Below are positions 7,959 through 16,528 of a DNA stretch of 64,000 nucleotides, piece after piece. Under the pieces are notes generated by a model. The model ran no database searches and was not told the origin of the DNA. It worked only from the letters and a program-made list of their open reading frames with translations. Position numbers and translations under genes: made by a program. The first letter of the stretch is position 1. Each line of letters opens with the position of its first letter. Source of the stretch: Rubritalea squalenifaciens DSM 18772 (GTDB taxonomy: Bacteria; Verrucomicrobiota; Verrucomicrobiia; Verrucomicrobiales; Akkermansiaceae); NCBI RefSeq assembly GCF_900141815.1, contig NZ_FQYR01000002.1, positions 1,093,091 through 1,157,090 of the forward strand, read 5' to 3'.

Positions 7959-9860
7959 ATGGACGATCGATTTTTTGTAAAAAAGCAAAAGCTCGCACTT
8001 CCCATGGGAAGACAATTCGAGGCGCTTGACCAGACTAACAAAGTAACAGTTTTGGTGCATCGCTTTGCGAAGGGAGATTCTGACAAGAAAGATATCTGGC
8101 GCGAGACCTTCCATGCCCATGCCGTGAAGCTCAAAAGACTCCAGGATCCAAGCCTGCCAGCGGTTATTGATTATGGGGTGGATGACCAGGGACCTTTCTT
8201 GGTCATGGATGAGCCACAGGGATTGCGTCTGAGTGATGTGGTTAACTGTGGACCCATGATGGCGGCCTCCGTAAGGCAGATGGCCTATCAGTTCTTGCAC
8301 GCCTATGTAGATGCCGCGAAGGAAGGCCTCTATCACTCAGCATTGAACCCTATGCTGATTCTCGTGGGTGAGAATGCAGGGGAGGGTAATCGATTTTTAT
8401 TGCCGGATATCGGATTTGCCGAGATTCACAATGCCATTCAGGGGGAAGAAGGACGAGTGCTGGGTGATCCCGTTTTCTTGTCTCCGAGCCAATTGAGTGG
8501 TGAGCATCAGGACGAGGCAGGCAGCCTGTTTTCCCTCGGTCAGCTTTGCTATTATTGCCTGGCAGGAGGTCACCCATTCGGAGGCATGGCCTTGCCAGCG
8601 ATTCTTCAGGGGTACGAGGATGGCCAGCTGCCATCGATTGACCAGTTCCGTAATGATATGCCTGCAGACTTTGTCCAATGGCTGAACCGCATGACGGCAG
8701 TGGGTGGTGGTCAAGCTTTCCAAACAGCCTCCGAGGCACTTGCCGCTCTTCCAGAGGTAGGGGGCTTGCAAGCGATTCCTATGGATCTCACGGGGGTCGT
8801 TAGTGTGCAGCCAGCATCTAGCACAAGTGCCCAGACCGTGGCGCCACATAATCGCCCGAAACTGCTAACGGGTTCTCAGATCCGTCCAGCTACAGCAGCT
8901 ACGTCTACACAACCCGTGATGTCTGCGCAGGCTCCGGCCGCAGCGGTCAGCCCTCAGTTGGGCGTAGCAGGAGTGGGGGTGGCTCAGCCTGCATCAGGTA
9001 TTGGGGCACTCCTGGATACTACCAAGAAGAAGATCATCGCCTCATCCGTGGGCGGAGGTATTCTCTTGCTCATCATCATTGGGCTCGTGGCTGCCAGTGG
9101 GGATGATAAGCCGAAAAAATCTGACGGATCATCGGATGAGGAGGCTGTGGTGGAAAAGGCCACCAAGGCGGAGGAGATGGACCAAGAAACTCGTGAGCTA
9201 TTCCGAGGCTTGGCCTACGGCTGGAACTTTGACCAGGATCTTTTACCTATCAACCGCAACAGTCCGGCGATTGAGCCCTACAATAATCTCGACTATAGTG
9301 AGGGGGTAGACAGGAAGGCGCTCGTTCTGGGGCCGGAAAATTACTATAGCATTCCCAAAGAGAGTGGCTTGTTCATCGAGAACTACAGCGCGAGTACGGT
9401 TAATTTATGGATCAAGGCACCAAGCCAGTGGGAGCGTGGACCGATGATCATTGGTAACAAGAAGTACAATCTTCCAGGTTCACGTGGATGGTGTATTGCC
9501 GCAGTGCCAGTGAACGAGGAGGCCATGAAGTTCCGTTTGAATACCTATGACGGCAAGGAGACGAGAATTGCAGATTCTCAGATGCTTGTGTCTGCAGGTA
9601 ATTGGCATATGTTCACGATAGTCTTTGAAAATGGAGCAAAAACGAAGTTCTATCAGGACGGGAATTTTGCAGGAGAAGTAGATATTCCAAATACAAGAGA
9701 GTTGTACACAGGTAAGGATCTGTTCATCGGTACCGATGAGGTGTTCCGTGCGATATTTAATGTGCCGGTTCAGATCGACCAACTCTACCTCTGGCACCGC
9801 GGCTTAAGCAAGAAAGAGGTTCAGAAGCTCTTCAGGGACAAGTCCCGCTACATTCCTTAA
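7959..9860 (+). CDS. Pseudokinase-like domain, transmembrane helix, LamG-type domain fusion
   Basis: A 633-aa protein from ATG 7959 (MDDRFFVKKQKLALP); a longer reading from GTG 7887 adds a poor N-terminus. Residues about 20-270 resemble a Hanks-type Ser/Thr kinase: DIG at residues 150-152 sits where DFG belongs and the late helices fit (SLGQLCYYCLAGGHPFGG). However, the VAIK lysine region reads VLVHRF and the catalytic loop reads HSALNPMLIL, lacking the HRD Asp and its Asn. It is probably a pseudokinase. A Thr/Ala/Pro-rich linker leads to a transmembrane helix near 358-380, then a charged spacer and a concanavalin/LamG-like domain (about 415-620), which would lie outside the membrane. It likely transmits an envelope signal, but its partners are unknown. 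It stands alone, facing hemL tail to tail. Confidence 0.82.
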   Translation: MDDRFFVKKQKLALPMGRQFEALDQTNKVTVLVHRFAKGDSDKKDIWRETFHAHAVKLKRLQDPSLPAVIDYGVDDQGPFLVMDEPQGLRLSDVVNCGPMMAASVRQMAYQFLHAYVDAAKEGLYHSALNPMLILVGENAGEGNRFLLPDIGFAEIHNAIQGEEGRVLGDPVFLSPSQLSGEHQDEAGSLFSLGQLCYYCLAGGHPFGGMALPAILQGYEDGQLPSIDQFRNDMPADFVQWLNRMTAVGGGQAFQTASEALAALPEVGGLQAIPMDLTGVVSVQPASSTSAQTVAPHNRPKLLTGSQIRPATAATSTQPVMSAQAPAAAVSPQLGVAGVGVAQPASGIGALLDTTKKKIIASSVGGGILLLIIIGLVAASGDDKPKKSDGSSDEEAVVEKATKAEEMDQETRELFRGLAYGWNFDQDLLPINRNSPAIEPYNNLDYSEGVDRKALVLGPENYYSIPKESGLFIENYSASTVNLWIKAPSQWERGPMIIGNKKYNLPGSRGWCIAAVPVNEEAMKFRLNTYDGKETRIADSQMLVSAGNWHMFTIVFENGAKTKFYQDGNFAGEVDIPNTRELYTGKDLFIGTDEVFRAIFNVPVQIDQLYLWHRGLSKKEVQKLFRDKSRYIP

Positions 9861-9867
9861 GCTGAAT

Positions 9868-9908
9868 AAAAAAAATCTTCCGCAAGCCGGAGTCGGCGTG
9901 CGGAAGAT
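9868..9908 (-). terminator. Rho-independent terminator of hemL
   Basis: Perfect 10-base stem ATCTTCCGCA / TGCGGAAGAT (9875-9884 and 9899-9908); on the minus strand it is followed by a run of T (complement of the A tract 9868-9875). It lies 30 bases past the hemL stop. Confidence 0.85.
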
Positions 9909-9937
9909 GATTCAAATTTCGGTTTACCCTTAGCCCG

Positions 9938-11221
9938 TTAGATGGCTTTGAACGCGGTGCTCATGGCATCCAGAGTATCATCAATATCGCCAGTAGAGTG
10001 GGCGAGCGAGATAAAGCCGGCTTCGTATGGGGATGGTGCGATGTAGACTCCTTGGTCGATGAGCGCCCAGAAGAACTTCTTGAAGGCTTCCATATCTGCG
10101 CCGGATACATCATCCAGATTCCAGATTTCTTTCTCGGTGAAGAAGAGGCAGAACATGGAGCCGACGCGGTGGAGGGTGTAGCCCAGACCTTTTTCTGCGA
10201 GCAGGTTTCGCAGACCAGCTTCAAACTGTGCACCGAGTCTTTCGAGCTGGTCGTATCCCTTGGCTTCGTCCAGGGCCTTGAGCTGTGCCAGGCCTGCGGC
10301 CATGGCCAGAGGGTTCCCGCTGAGGGTACCTGCCTGATAGACGGCACCGACTGGTGCGAGGTGATCCATGATGTCTGAACGACCGCCAAAGGCACCGACA
10401 GGGAGGCCTCCGCCAATGACTTTGCCCATGCAGGTAAGGTCTGGTGTGATGCCTACGAGTTCCTGAACCCCGCCCTTGGCTAGACGGAAGCCGGTCATGA
10501 CTTCATCAAAGATGAGTACGGTGCCGTGCTTTGTGGTGATGTCTCTGAGGAACTGGAGGTAGCCTTCGCGTGGGAAGATGAGGCCGGCGTTCGCTGGGAA
10601 TGGCTCAAGGATGACGGCGGCGATCTGGTCGCCAATGCTGTCGAAAGTCTCCTGAAGGGCCTCTGTGTCGTTGTATTTGAGAACGATGGTTTGGTTGGAG
10701 AAATCTTTAGGGACGCCGGCGGAGTCTGGTTCGCCGTGGGTGAGTGCGCCTGATCCAGCCGCGACCAGAAGGTGGTCTACGTGGCCGTGGTAGCAGCCCT
10801 CGAACTTAATGACCTTGTCACGCTTGGTAAAGCCACGTGCCAGGCGGATAGCAGACATGGTGGCCTCAGTGCCGGAGTTGACCATGCGGACTTTTTCCAC
10901 AGAGGGTACCCAGTCTACGATGGTCTGGGCCATGGTGACCTCCCAGGGGCAGGGGCAGCCAAAAGAGACTCCTTGCTTTGCGACCTCGTGGATCGTCTGG
11001 GTGATTTCGATAGGAGCATGGCCAAGAATCGCTGGTCCCCAGGTGCCTACGTAATCGATGTAGGTTTTGTCGTCGATGTCCTTGATACGGCAGCCTGATG
11101 CGGAGCGGACAAAGAATGGGTCTCCGTCCACATTTTTGAAGGCTCGTACCGGGGAGTTTACTCCCCCAGGAATGAGCGTTTTGGCCTTGGCGAACATTTT
11201 CTGTGATAGTGGTCCAGTCAT
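9938..11221 (-). CDS. hemL: Glutamate-1-semialdehyde 2,1-aminomutase
   Basis: A 427-aa PLP enzyme that converts glutamate-1-semialdehyde to 5-aminolevulinate, the last step of the C5 route to tetrapyrroles, in the cytoplasm. Seen: NSGTEATMSAIRLAR (PLP phosphate region), CYHGHVD, LIFDEVMTGFR with the PLP-binding Asp239, and MGKVIGGGLPVGAFGG with the Schiff-base Lys267. The GSM.CLFFTEK segment near the C-terminus is also typical of HemL rather than of other class III aminotransferases. Full length. Monocistronic, with a clear terminator. Confidence 0.97.
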   Translation of the reverse strand: MTGPLSQKMFAKAKTLIPGGVNSPVRAFKNVDGDPFFVRSASGCRIKDIDDKTYIDYVGTWGPAILGHAPIEITQTIHEVAKQGVSFGCPCPWEVTMAQTIVDWVPSVEKVRMVNSGTEATMSAIRLARGFTKRDKVIKFEGCYHGHVDHLLVAAGSGALTHGEPDSAGVPKDFSNQTIVLKYNDTEALQETFDSIGDQIAAVILEPFPANAGLIFPREGYLQFLRDITTKHGTVLIFDEVMTGFRLAKGGVQELVGITPDLTCMGKVIGGGLPVGAFGGRSDIMDHLAPVGAVYQAGTLSGNPLAMAAGLAQLKALDEAKGYDQLERLGAQFEAGLRNLLAEKGLGYTLHRVGSMFCLFFTEKEIWNLDDVSGADMEAFKKFFWALIDQGVYIAPSPYEAGFISLAHSTGDIDDTLDAMSTAFKAI

Positions 11222-11375
11222 AATCTGTGCTGCAGTTGATTGATGTGGGGAGGTTACTTGCAGAATATAATTTGGCGAGTTGGAATTTTCCCGTGAATAG
11301 ATGAATCCGGGAATCGTCTAATACTCATATTTCGGCTTAGTGTGATGAGCCTTGTTGTACTATAGTGATGTAGCC

Positions 11376-12077
11376 ATGAAAATGTTGATCCAAACCCTCC
11401 TGATGTCCACGGCGCTCGTGATGGCGTCCCCAGCGGAATCCTTGCTGAATAGTGACCCTGATGTGGTCTATATGGAGGAGGTAGGAGGTAAGGCCATTGA
11501 GCTTCTGGTGATCAAACCAGCTACCATCTTTGCCAGTAAGAAAGGTGGAAGGAGGCTCGGGGCTTATCCCGTAGACACGAAGGTGACTCTGCTGGCAATG
11601 ACTGACAAAGGCTACAAGGTGCAGGGAATGGCCAAGCATGGAAAGGTATCCGGCTGGGTGTCTCCGAAAAATCTGGCCTCGAAAGATCCAGAGTTTGTGG
11701 AAAATCTAAAAAAATTCTATGAGCGAGAACTCGCGGTGCGCGAGCTCATCAGCAAGAACGAGGTAGCGATCGGGATGAGCTCTGAGGAGGTGTTCCGCTC
11801 TCTTGGAGAGCCGACCCGCAAGGAAAGTAAGATCACTAAGGATGGACAGACAGGCAAGTGGTCCTACATCGATACCGAAGAGGTGAAGCATTACACATAC
11901 GTTACGGATCCGCGAACTGGGAATACCTTCCGTCAGCTCAGTCATATCACCACTGAGGAAAAAGGAAAGGTGGAGGTGGATTTTGAGAAGGGAGTTGTGA
12001 CGGCGATTTCCAAGATGGAAGACAAGGGGCCGGGTAAAGTGAGAGTTATTGTCCCGCCTGTAATTTTTGGATTTTAA
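11376..12077 (+). CDS. Secreted SH3-like / BamE-like domain protein
   Basis: From ATG 11376 the product is 233 aa with a signal peptide (MKMLIQTLLMSTALVMASPA). Residues about 30-105 look like a bacterial SH3 fold (ATIFASKKGGRRLGAYPVDTKVTLLAM...GWVSPKNL). The second half begins AIGMSSEEVFRSLGEPTRKE, the BamE/SmpA-like GMs..eV...lG.P motif found in small periplasmic proteins. The role is likely in the envelope. The function is not known; the domain readings are by eye. An upstream in-frame start eight codons earlier is less likely because it breaks the signal peptide. Confidence 0.78.
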   Translation: MKMLIQTLLMSTALVMASPAESLLNSDPDVVYMEEVGGKAIELLVIKPATIFASKKGGRRLGAYPVDTKVTLLAMTDKGYKVQGMAKHGKVSGWVSPKNLASKDPEFVENLKKFYERELAVRELISKNEVAIGMSSEEVFRSLGEPTRKESKITKDGQTGKWSYIDTEEVKHYTYVTDPRTGNTFRQLSHITTEEKGKVEVDFEKGVVTAISKMEDKGPGKVRVIVPPVIFGF

Positions 12078-12086
12078 GTCCCATAG

Positions 12087-12116
12087 AAAGCCATCCTCTG
12101 AATTGAGGATGGCTTT
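12087..12116. terminator. Hairpin terminator between convergent genes
   Basis: A 12-base stem AAAGCCATCCTC / GAGGATGGCTTT with a six-base loop, placed between the SH3-like gene (+) and the first PEP-CTERM gene (-). The T run is short on either strand. The same hairpin sequence recurs after the second PEP-CTERM gene at 13194-13219. Confidence 0.7.
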
Positions 12117-12155
12117 CGGGTGAATCAGTGTTTTGAGTAGGTTCGGGAGGTTGGT

Positions 12156-12893
12156 TTATCTGCGGCGGCGGAGCAGGAAAGTGATGCCTGCGAGGCCGAT
12201 GAGCGCACTTGATGTAGGTTCTGGAACCGCAGCTCCAGTGAATTCAAAGTTGCGCATGAGGGTGGCCGTGTTTGCCGCTCCATCTACAGACCATGAATAC
12301 AGTCGGAACTCGACATCCCCTGACTGAGCTCCGATAGAGCTGATATCCACGTTGACAGTCGGAGCAATGTAGGTGCCGTCTCCGGGAACATTGGTGATCG
12401 AGTAGTCAAGCGAACCAGTCCCTAGGTGGGTAAAGTTGGTTCCTCCATCAATGGAGTAGAAGAGGCGGTAGTTTTGATCACCGCTTGTCCTGGCACTAGA
12501 CCCATCCTTGGCAGACCCCCATTCAAAGGAGAACGTATCAAAGGTCAGCGATTCTCCGACATTCGAGGCTGAGAGCGTGAAACCCAGATAGGAGGTTGTG
12601 GGGGTGCCTGTGTCAGTGATGTCCGTGCTGGCATCGACATTATGGTTCGCCACTTTCCAGTAAAATCCGGATGGCAAGCTAGCGCTTCCGAAATTGGTGT
12701 TGCGGTAATCATTGATATCGAATGTTGAGTCGTTGAGGTTGCCAGCAGTCACTCCGGACAGCACGGATGATGCTGATTCACTGCTTGAGTTGGCATCATA
12801 GAGATACTGAGCCAGCGTCGCTGCCTCTGCGGCACTGCTGAGCATGAGGAAGGGGGCGGTGATTGCCCCTAAGGTTTTTAGGTTCATTTGCAT
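12156..12893 (-). CDS. PEP-CTERM secreted protein
   Basis: From ATG 12893 (MQMNLKTLGAITAP) the product is 245 aa with a signal peptide ending near SSAAEA and a C-terminal tail VPEPTSSALIGLAG followed by a hydrophobic run and Arg4. The PEP-CTERM tail is recognised by an exosortase, which is not in this window. The middle is Ser/Thr/Asp/Gly-rich and beta-like (TFDTFSFEWGSAKDG, FRLYSW), resembling adhesin-type jelly rolls. A longer ORF to 13046 is unlikely because it places a non-signal segment first. The C-terminal coding region and 3' flank are nearly copied in the next gene. Confidence 0.85.
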   Translation of the reverse strand: MQMNLKTLGAITAPFLMLSSAAEAATLAQYLYDANSSSESASSVLSGVTAGNLNDSTFDINDYRNTNFGSASLPSGFYWKVANHNVDASTDITDTGTPTTSYLGFTLSASNVGESLTFDTFSFEWGSAKDGSSARTSGDQNYRLFYSIDGGTNFTHLGTGSLDYSITNVPGDGTYIAPTVNVDISSIGAQSGDVEFRLYSWSVDGAANTATLMRNFEFTGAAVPEPTSSALIGLAGITFLLRRRR

Positions 12894-13188
12894 GTGTTCT
12901 AAGTGGTAAGGGTTTGCCTGTGTTTTGCTTAGGTCTGCTTGTACGCTTTGGTTTTCAGTGATTCGTATAGAAGCCATCAGTGCACCAATATGAGTAAAGC
13001 TGGAGTATGTTTTTAGTACTTCCATGAAGTGACTGGAAGCAGGCAATGCATCTATAAACTGGTAAAAGGTTTAGTCAGACGAAGAGGGGTTAATGGTGCC
13101 GGATGTCTTCCTTTTTAAAGGCTTACAGGATCCAAGGAGAGGCGAGTTCAAGAGGTTCGGGGCCCTAGTACTTCTGCAGCTTAATGCC

Positions 13189-13219
13189 AAAAAAGCCATC
13201 CTCTGAAGTGAGGATGGCT
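13189..13219 (-). terminator. Terminator of second PEP-CTERM gene
   Basis: Ten-base stem AGCCATCCTC / GAGGATGGCT with a six-base loop, followed on the minus strand by six T (complement of 13189-13194). Same stem as the 12087-12116 hairpin, so the 3' region was duplicated with the gene tail. Confidence 0.85.
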
Positions 13220-13259
13220 CTGGGTGAATCCGTGTTTTGAGTAGATTCGAGAGGAGAGA

Positions 13260-13991
13260 TTATCTGCGGCGGCGGAGCAGGAAGCCGATTCCAGCGAGGC
13301 CAATGAGCGCGCTGGAGGTGGGCTCAGGGATCGCAGCAGGGGTGATTGATAGTGTAGCGGCATCCATACTTGAGGTGTTTTCCTTTGAATAGTATGTGAA
13401 GTTGCCATCATTTTGACTGCGCGTGAGCATGAAGGTGACCTCGTCATTGCTGTTGGCTTGGAGGAAGCCTAACAGTTCAGGAGAGGTGAAAATGTGGCTA
13501 GCACCGTCAGCAGTATTAGTAGCGTCCAGAGTGATAGTACCCAATAATTGTGTTATGGCGCCGTCTGTAAAGTCTGGTTTCTGCGGGGCATTAGCTCCGT
13601 TTATACCTGACTCAGTCCAATCAGTCCCCAAAGCATCACCTGCTTGGCCATCAACGATACCCCACAGAGAGATGGTTCCTGAAGTAACATTAGTGCCGCC
13701 TCCGTCAACTGTGATGGTGAAGCTGGCATCTGCAGCTGTGGCAACACCAGTTAGGGTAGTGGTGTCGAAGTGAATCCAAGTTGTTCGTGTAAATTGGGAG
13801 CCTGCACCGGCAGAGCTGCGTTTTACAAGTAGGCTTTCAGCCGAACCGTGATTTGTGGTGTTTGTGGTGCCTTGAACAAAGGTGTCCGCATCGGTAGTGA
13901 TAATGGTGGCAGCTAATGACGAAGCAGAAGTACTAAGAGCACAGGCAGCTAGCGCAGTGCAGATTTTCTTGGTGTGAGTCCTATTTTTCAT
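13260..13991 (-). CDS. PEP-CTERM protein with DNRLRE-like domain
   Basis: A 243-aa secreted protein: signal peptide (KICTALAACALSTSASSLA), then a single domain beginning TIITTDADTFVQG and continuing with LLVKRSS...TRTTWIHFDTTTL and later sAsFTITVDGG. This is the pattern of DNRLRE domains, beta-sandwich modules found in secreted and polysaccharide-related proteins. The C-terminus has IPEPTSSALIGLAG, a hydrophobic segment and Arg4, the exosortase sorting signal. The tail is almost identical to that of the neighbour at 12156. Expected destination is the outer surface or secreted matrix. Confidence 0.87.
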   Translation of the reverse strand: MKNRTHTKKICTALAACALSTSASSLAATIITTDADTFVQGTTNTTNHGSAESLLVKRSSAGAGSQFTRTTWIHFDTTTLTGVATAADASFTITVDGGGTNVTSGTISLWGIVDGQAGDALGTDWTESGINGANAPQKPDFTDGAITQLLGTITLDATNTADGASHIFTSPELLGFLQANSNDEVTFMLTRSQNDGNFTYYSKENTSSMDAATLSITPAAIPEPTSSALIGLAGIGFLLRRRR

Positions 13992-14202
13992 AGTTTTTGT
14001 GTTACTTGTCTGTGTTTAGTTTAGGGGGAGCCTGGACTCAGCCAGGCCTTGAAGTACATGCTGTCTGTTGATTGGGAGTTTTAGAAAAACAGCCTATCTA
14101 GCTTACATGTCAGTACAGTATCATGCTTAGAATGAGAGTGATAAAGAGATGAGTAGACCTTGTTCTGCTAAAATGGTTGTGCAGAAATGGCTGGCGTGTA
14201 CA

Positions 14203-14223
14203 TTGGAACAAAGCTTGTTCCAA
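14203..14223. promoter_or_regulatory. Palindromic operator at the regulator start
   Basis: Nine-base arms TTGGAACAA and TTGTTCCAA separated by AGC, ending one base before the ATG of the GntR/LacI-type gene. A site so placed would let a dimeric repressor block its own transcription or translation. It also lies in the intergenic space shared with the divergent PEP-CTERM gene. Confidence 0.7.
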
Positions 14224-14224
14224 T

Positions 14225-15316
14225 ATGAAACGATTGCCCCAGCAGAGTACCTTTGAATTAGTTGTCGAATCCCTGAGGGCAGAGTGTGCCCGCGGTGGGT
14301 GGAATGACAAATTGCCGGGAGCTCGGGTTCTAGCCAGTCGTCTGGGGGTGAGTCCTCCAACGGTTCTCAAAGCCTTGGGTCATCTGGAGCAGGAGGGAGT
14401 GCTGGAGCGTCCTGGTGAGCGCAAAGCCTATCGGGTGAAGCCCCAGTGGGTGCAAAAGCAAGGGGTCAAAGTAAGTAAGGCCAAGAAGTCGGTTTTGATT
14501 CTCTCTCATCTGGAGATCAGTGAGCTGGTGGATACCACACGTACGATTCTGGAGCGGATTAAATACAAGCTCGTTCAAAAAGGATGGGAGGTGAGGACCC
14601 AGGTGGTGAACTTTGTGCACGTGAAAACAGTCCAGAAGTCCTGGGATACACTCATTCAGGCGGATGAAAATACTCCTGTACTCGCTGTGTATGGACGCCC
14701 GGCGATCGCTGATTGGGCCAAGAAGAACAATATTAAGATTCTCTTCCTGGGGGGGACCAAAGAGGGGCGGCAGGTCACCTCCGTTTCAGTGAGTTCGCCG
14801 GATCTTGCTGCACAGGCTTTGTCCTTACTTGTCGAAAAAGGTCATCGTAAAATTGTTCTGCCGCTGAATGACCGGGCGGATGGCTTCAAAGAAAAAATCA
14901 AACAGGTCACCAGGACCGCTGTGGAGTCAGCTGGATCTGTTTATCTGGAGTCTTATCATAATCCAGAGAGCCCTTACTTCATGCCTGATGTCATCAGAGG
15001 GATGGTTCAGTCCATGATCAAAAACCATTTGCCGACAGCCTTTGTTTTTCTGGATTGGAAAGAGTTGGTCGCAGCACACTGTTGTCTAGCCCAAGCCGGA
15101 TTGAGAGTTCCGCAGGACGTGTCCATGGTGTTGCTGAATGACCAGCCTGAAGCTGAGTGGTTTGATCCACCGCTGGAGCGCTTCCGGTTTCCCTCAGAGG
15201 AAATGGCTAATCAAGTCTGTAAGTGGCTGGAAAAAGGGAAGCTGGAGTCTGATGTCAATATTGTGCCGGCAAAGTATGTCGCTGGCCAGACTATTGCAGC
15301 TCCGAGAAATAGTTAA
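14225..15316 (+). CDS. GntR-type HTH, LacI-type sensor transcriptional regulator
   Basis: From ATG 14225 (MKRLPQQSTFELV) the product is 363 aa. Residues about 1-75 form a GntR winged helix (LPGARVLASRLGVSPPTVL, LEQEGVLERPGER), and residues about 90-360 are a LacI/periplasmic-binding-like sensor (SVLILSHLEI, HRKIVLPLNDR, TAFVFLDWKELVAAHCCLAQ, VPQDVSMVLLND). This architecture typically senses sugars and controls nearby catabolic or surface genes. A perfect palindrome abuts its start codon, suggesting autoregulation; the divergent PEP-CTERM gene is the nearest other target. No strong Shine-Dalgarno sequence is visible because the palindrome occupies that place. The last four bases overlap the convergent trmD. 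Confidence 0.87.
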   Translation: MKRLPQQSTFELVVESLRAECARGGWNDKLPGARVLASRLGVSPPTVLKALGHLEQEGVLERPGERKAYRVKPQWVQKQGVKVSKAKKSVLILSHLEISELVDTTRTILERIKYKLVQKGWEVRTQVVNFVHVKTVQKSWDTLIQADENTPVLAVYGRPAIADWAKKNNIKILFLGGTKEGRQVTSVSVSSPDLAAQALSLLVEKGHRKIVLPLNDRADGFKEKIKQVTRTAVESAGSVYLESYHNPESPYFMPDVIRGMVQSMIKNHLPTAFVFLDWKELVAAHCCLAQAGLRVPQDVSMVLLNDQPEAEWFDPPLERFRFPSEEMANQVCKWLEKGKLESDVNIVPAKYVAGQTIAAPRNS

Positions 15317-15990
15317 CCCTCGTCTAACAAGTCAGGGCGGTTCTGGCGGGTTCTCAGTAGGGCTTGTTCCTGTTTCCATTCCGCAATCTTCTTGTGGTTA
15401 CCTGAGAGGAGTACGGCTGGCACTTCCATGTCCCGGAAGGTATTTGGCTTGGTGTAGGCTGGGGCTTCCAGCATGTTAGGGTCTGAGAAAGACTCATCCA
15501 GATGGGAGCGTTCATCACCGAGAGCTCCGGGAAGCAGACGTACAATGGCATCGGTAACAACGGCTGCGGCGATCGCGCCATTGGTGAGAACATAATCGCC
15601 GATAGAAATTTCCTCGTCCACCAGTTGTTCAATCACCCGGTGGTCGACTCCTTCGTAATGGCCGCAGAGAATGATGAGGTGCTTTTCTTCGGACAGCTCT
15701 CTGGCAACGGCCTGTTTGAAAGGCTTGCCCTGTGGCGTCATGAGGATGACTTTGGACTCAGGTGTGCGCAGTTGCTCGATCGCTGCAAAGATGGGCTCAG
15801 GCTTTAGCAGCATGCCTTGGCCGCCGCCACAGAGATAGTCGTCGGTTTTTTTGTGCCTGCCACTAGCCCAGTCACGGATGTTGTGGGCCTCGATACTGAC
15901 GATGTTTTTCTCCCGGGCACGCTTGATGATGCTCTCGCTCAAGGGAGCGAGGGCGATTTCAGGGAACAGGGTCAGGATGTCGATGCGCAT
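15313..15990 (-). CDS. trmD: tRNA (guanine-N1)-methyltransferase
   Basis: A 225-aa SPOUT methyltransferase that makes m1G37 in tRNAs reading CUN, CCN and CGG, using S-adenosylmethionine and preventing frameshifts. Seen: MRIDILTLFPE start, KKTDDYLCGGGQGMLLKPEP, IILCGHYEGVDHRV (knot), the SIGDYVLTNGA loop and the C-terminal VLLSGNHKKIAEWK. It stands alone rather than in the usual rpsP-rimM-trmD-rplS cluster. It ends inside the convergent regulator gene and is divergent from rnhA. Confidence 0.97.
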   Translation of the reverse strand: MRIDILTLFPEIALAPLSESIIKRAREKNIVSIEAHNIRDWASGRHKKTDDYLCGGGQGMLLKPEPIFAAIEQLRTPESKVILMTPQGKPFKQAVARELSEEKHLIILCGHYEGVDHRVIEQLVDEEISIGDYVLTNGAIAAAVVTDAIVRLLPGALGDERSHLDESFSDPNMLEAPAYTKPNTFRDMEVPAVLLSGNHKKIAEWKQEQALLRTRQNRPDLLDEG

Positions 15991-16053
15991 GAGGCTTGTT
16001 TAATTTAAATTTCGAAATGTTAAATTCTAAAAAGGTAGGCTAGGCAGTGGGGC

Positions 16054-16521
16054 GTGAGGCACAAGGTGACAATTTACACGGATGGATCATCCCGCGGCAA
16101 CCCGGGGCCGGGTGGCTATGGCGTGGTGATGATGGCGGCAGGTCGCCGGAAAGAGCTGAGTGGAGGGTATAAAAGGACGACGAATAACCGGATGGAACTC
16201 ATGGCGGCCATTGTAGCGCTCGAAGCTTTGAAGCAGCCCTGTGAAGTGAGCCTACATTCCGACTCCAAGTACGTCATCGATGCCATGACCAAAGGGTGGG
16301 TTTTCGGCTGGAAGGCCAAAGGATGGTCTAGGGGGCCGGGTAAGGAACTCAAAAATGCCGAGCTCTGGCAGCGTCTCTATGCCGCCTCCCATGGTCACAA
16401 GGTGGACTGGAAATGGGTGCGCGGGCATGCTGGGAACGTCCACAATGAGCGCTGCGACACGCTGGCTGTTGCGGCGGGGCGAGGCTCGGGCTTGCCTGAG
16501 GACGAAGGCTTCGAGGATTAG
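16054..16521 (+). CDS. rnhA: Ribonuclease HI
   Basis: A 155-aa enzyme that cuts the RNA strand of RNA-DNA hybrids. All catalytic residues are in place: D10 ([15 protein letters not shown]), E48 (NNRMEL), D70 (LHSDSKYV), D135 (NERCDTLA), with His125 in VRGHAG. The start is GTG at 16054; no ATG lies at the right place. The gene converges on the acyltransferase with a seven-base gap, without an obvious hairpin. Confidence 0.96.
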   Translation: MRHKVTIYTDGSSRGNPGPGGYGVVMMAAGRRKELSGGYKRTTNNRMELMAAIVALEALKQPCEVSLHSDSKYVIDAMTKGWVFGWKAKGWSRGPGKELKNAELWQRLYAASHGHKVDWKWVRGHAGNVHNERCDTLAVAAGRGSGLPEDEGFED

Positions 16522-16528
16522 GCTAAGC

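Noticed and set aside
12087..13219. Insertion sequence as the cause of the repeated 3' ends of the PEP-CTERM genes
   Set aside because: There is no transposase and no terminal inverted repeat; the shared block is coding tail plus terminator.
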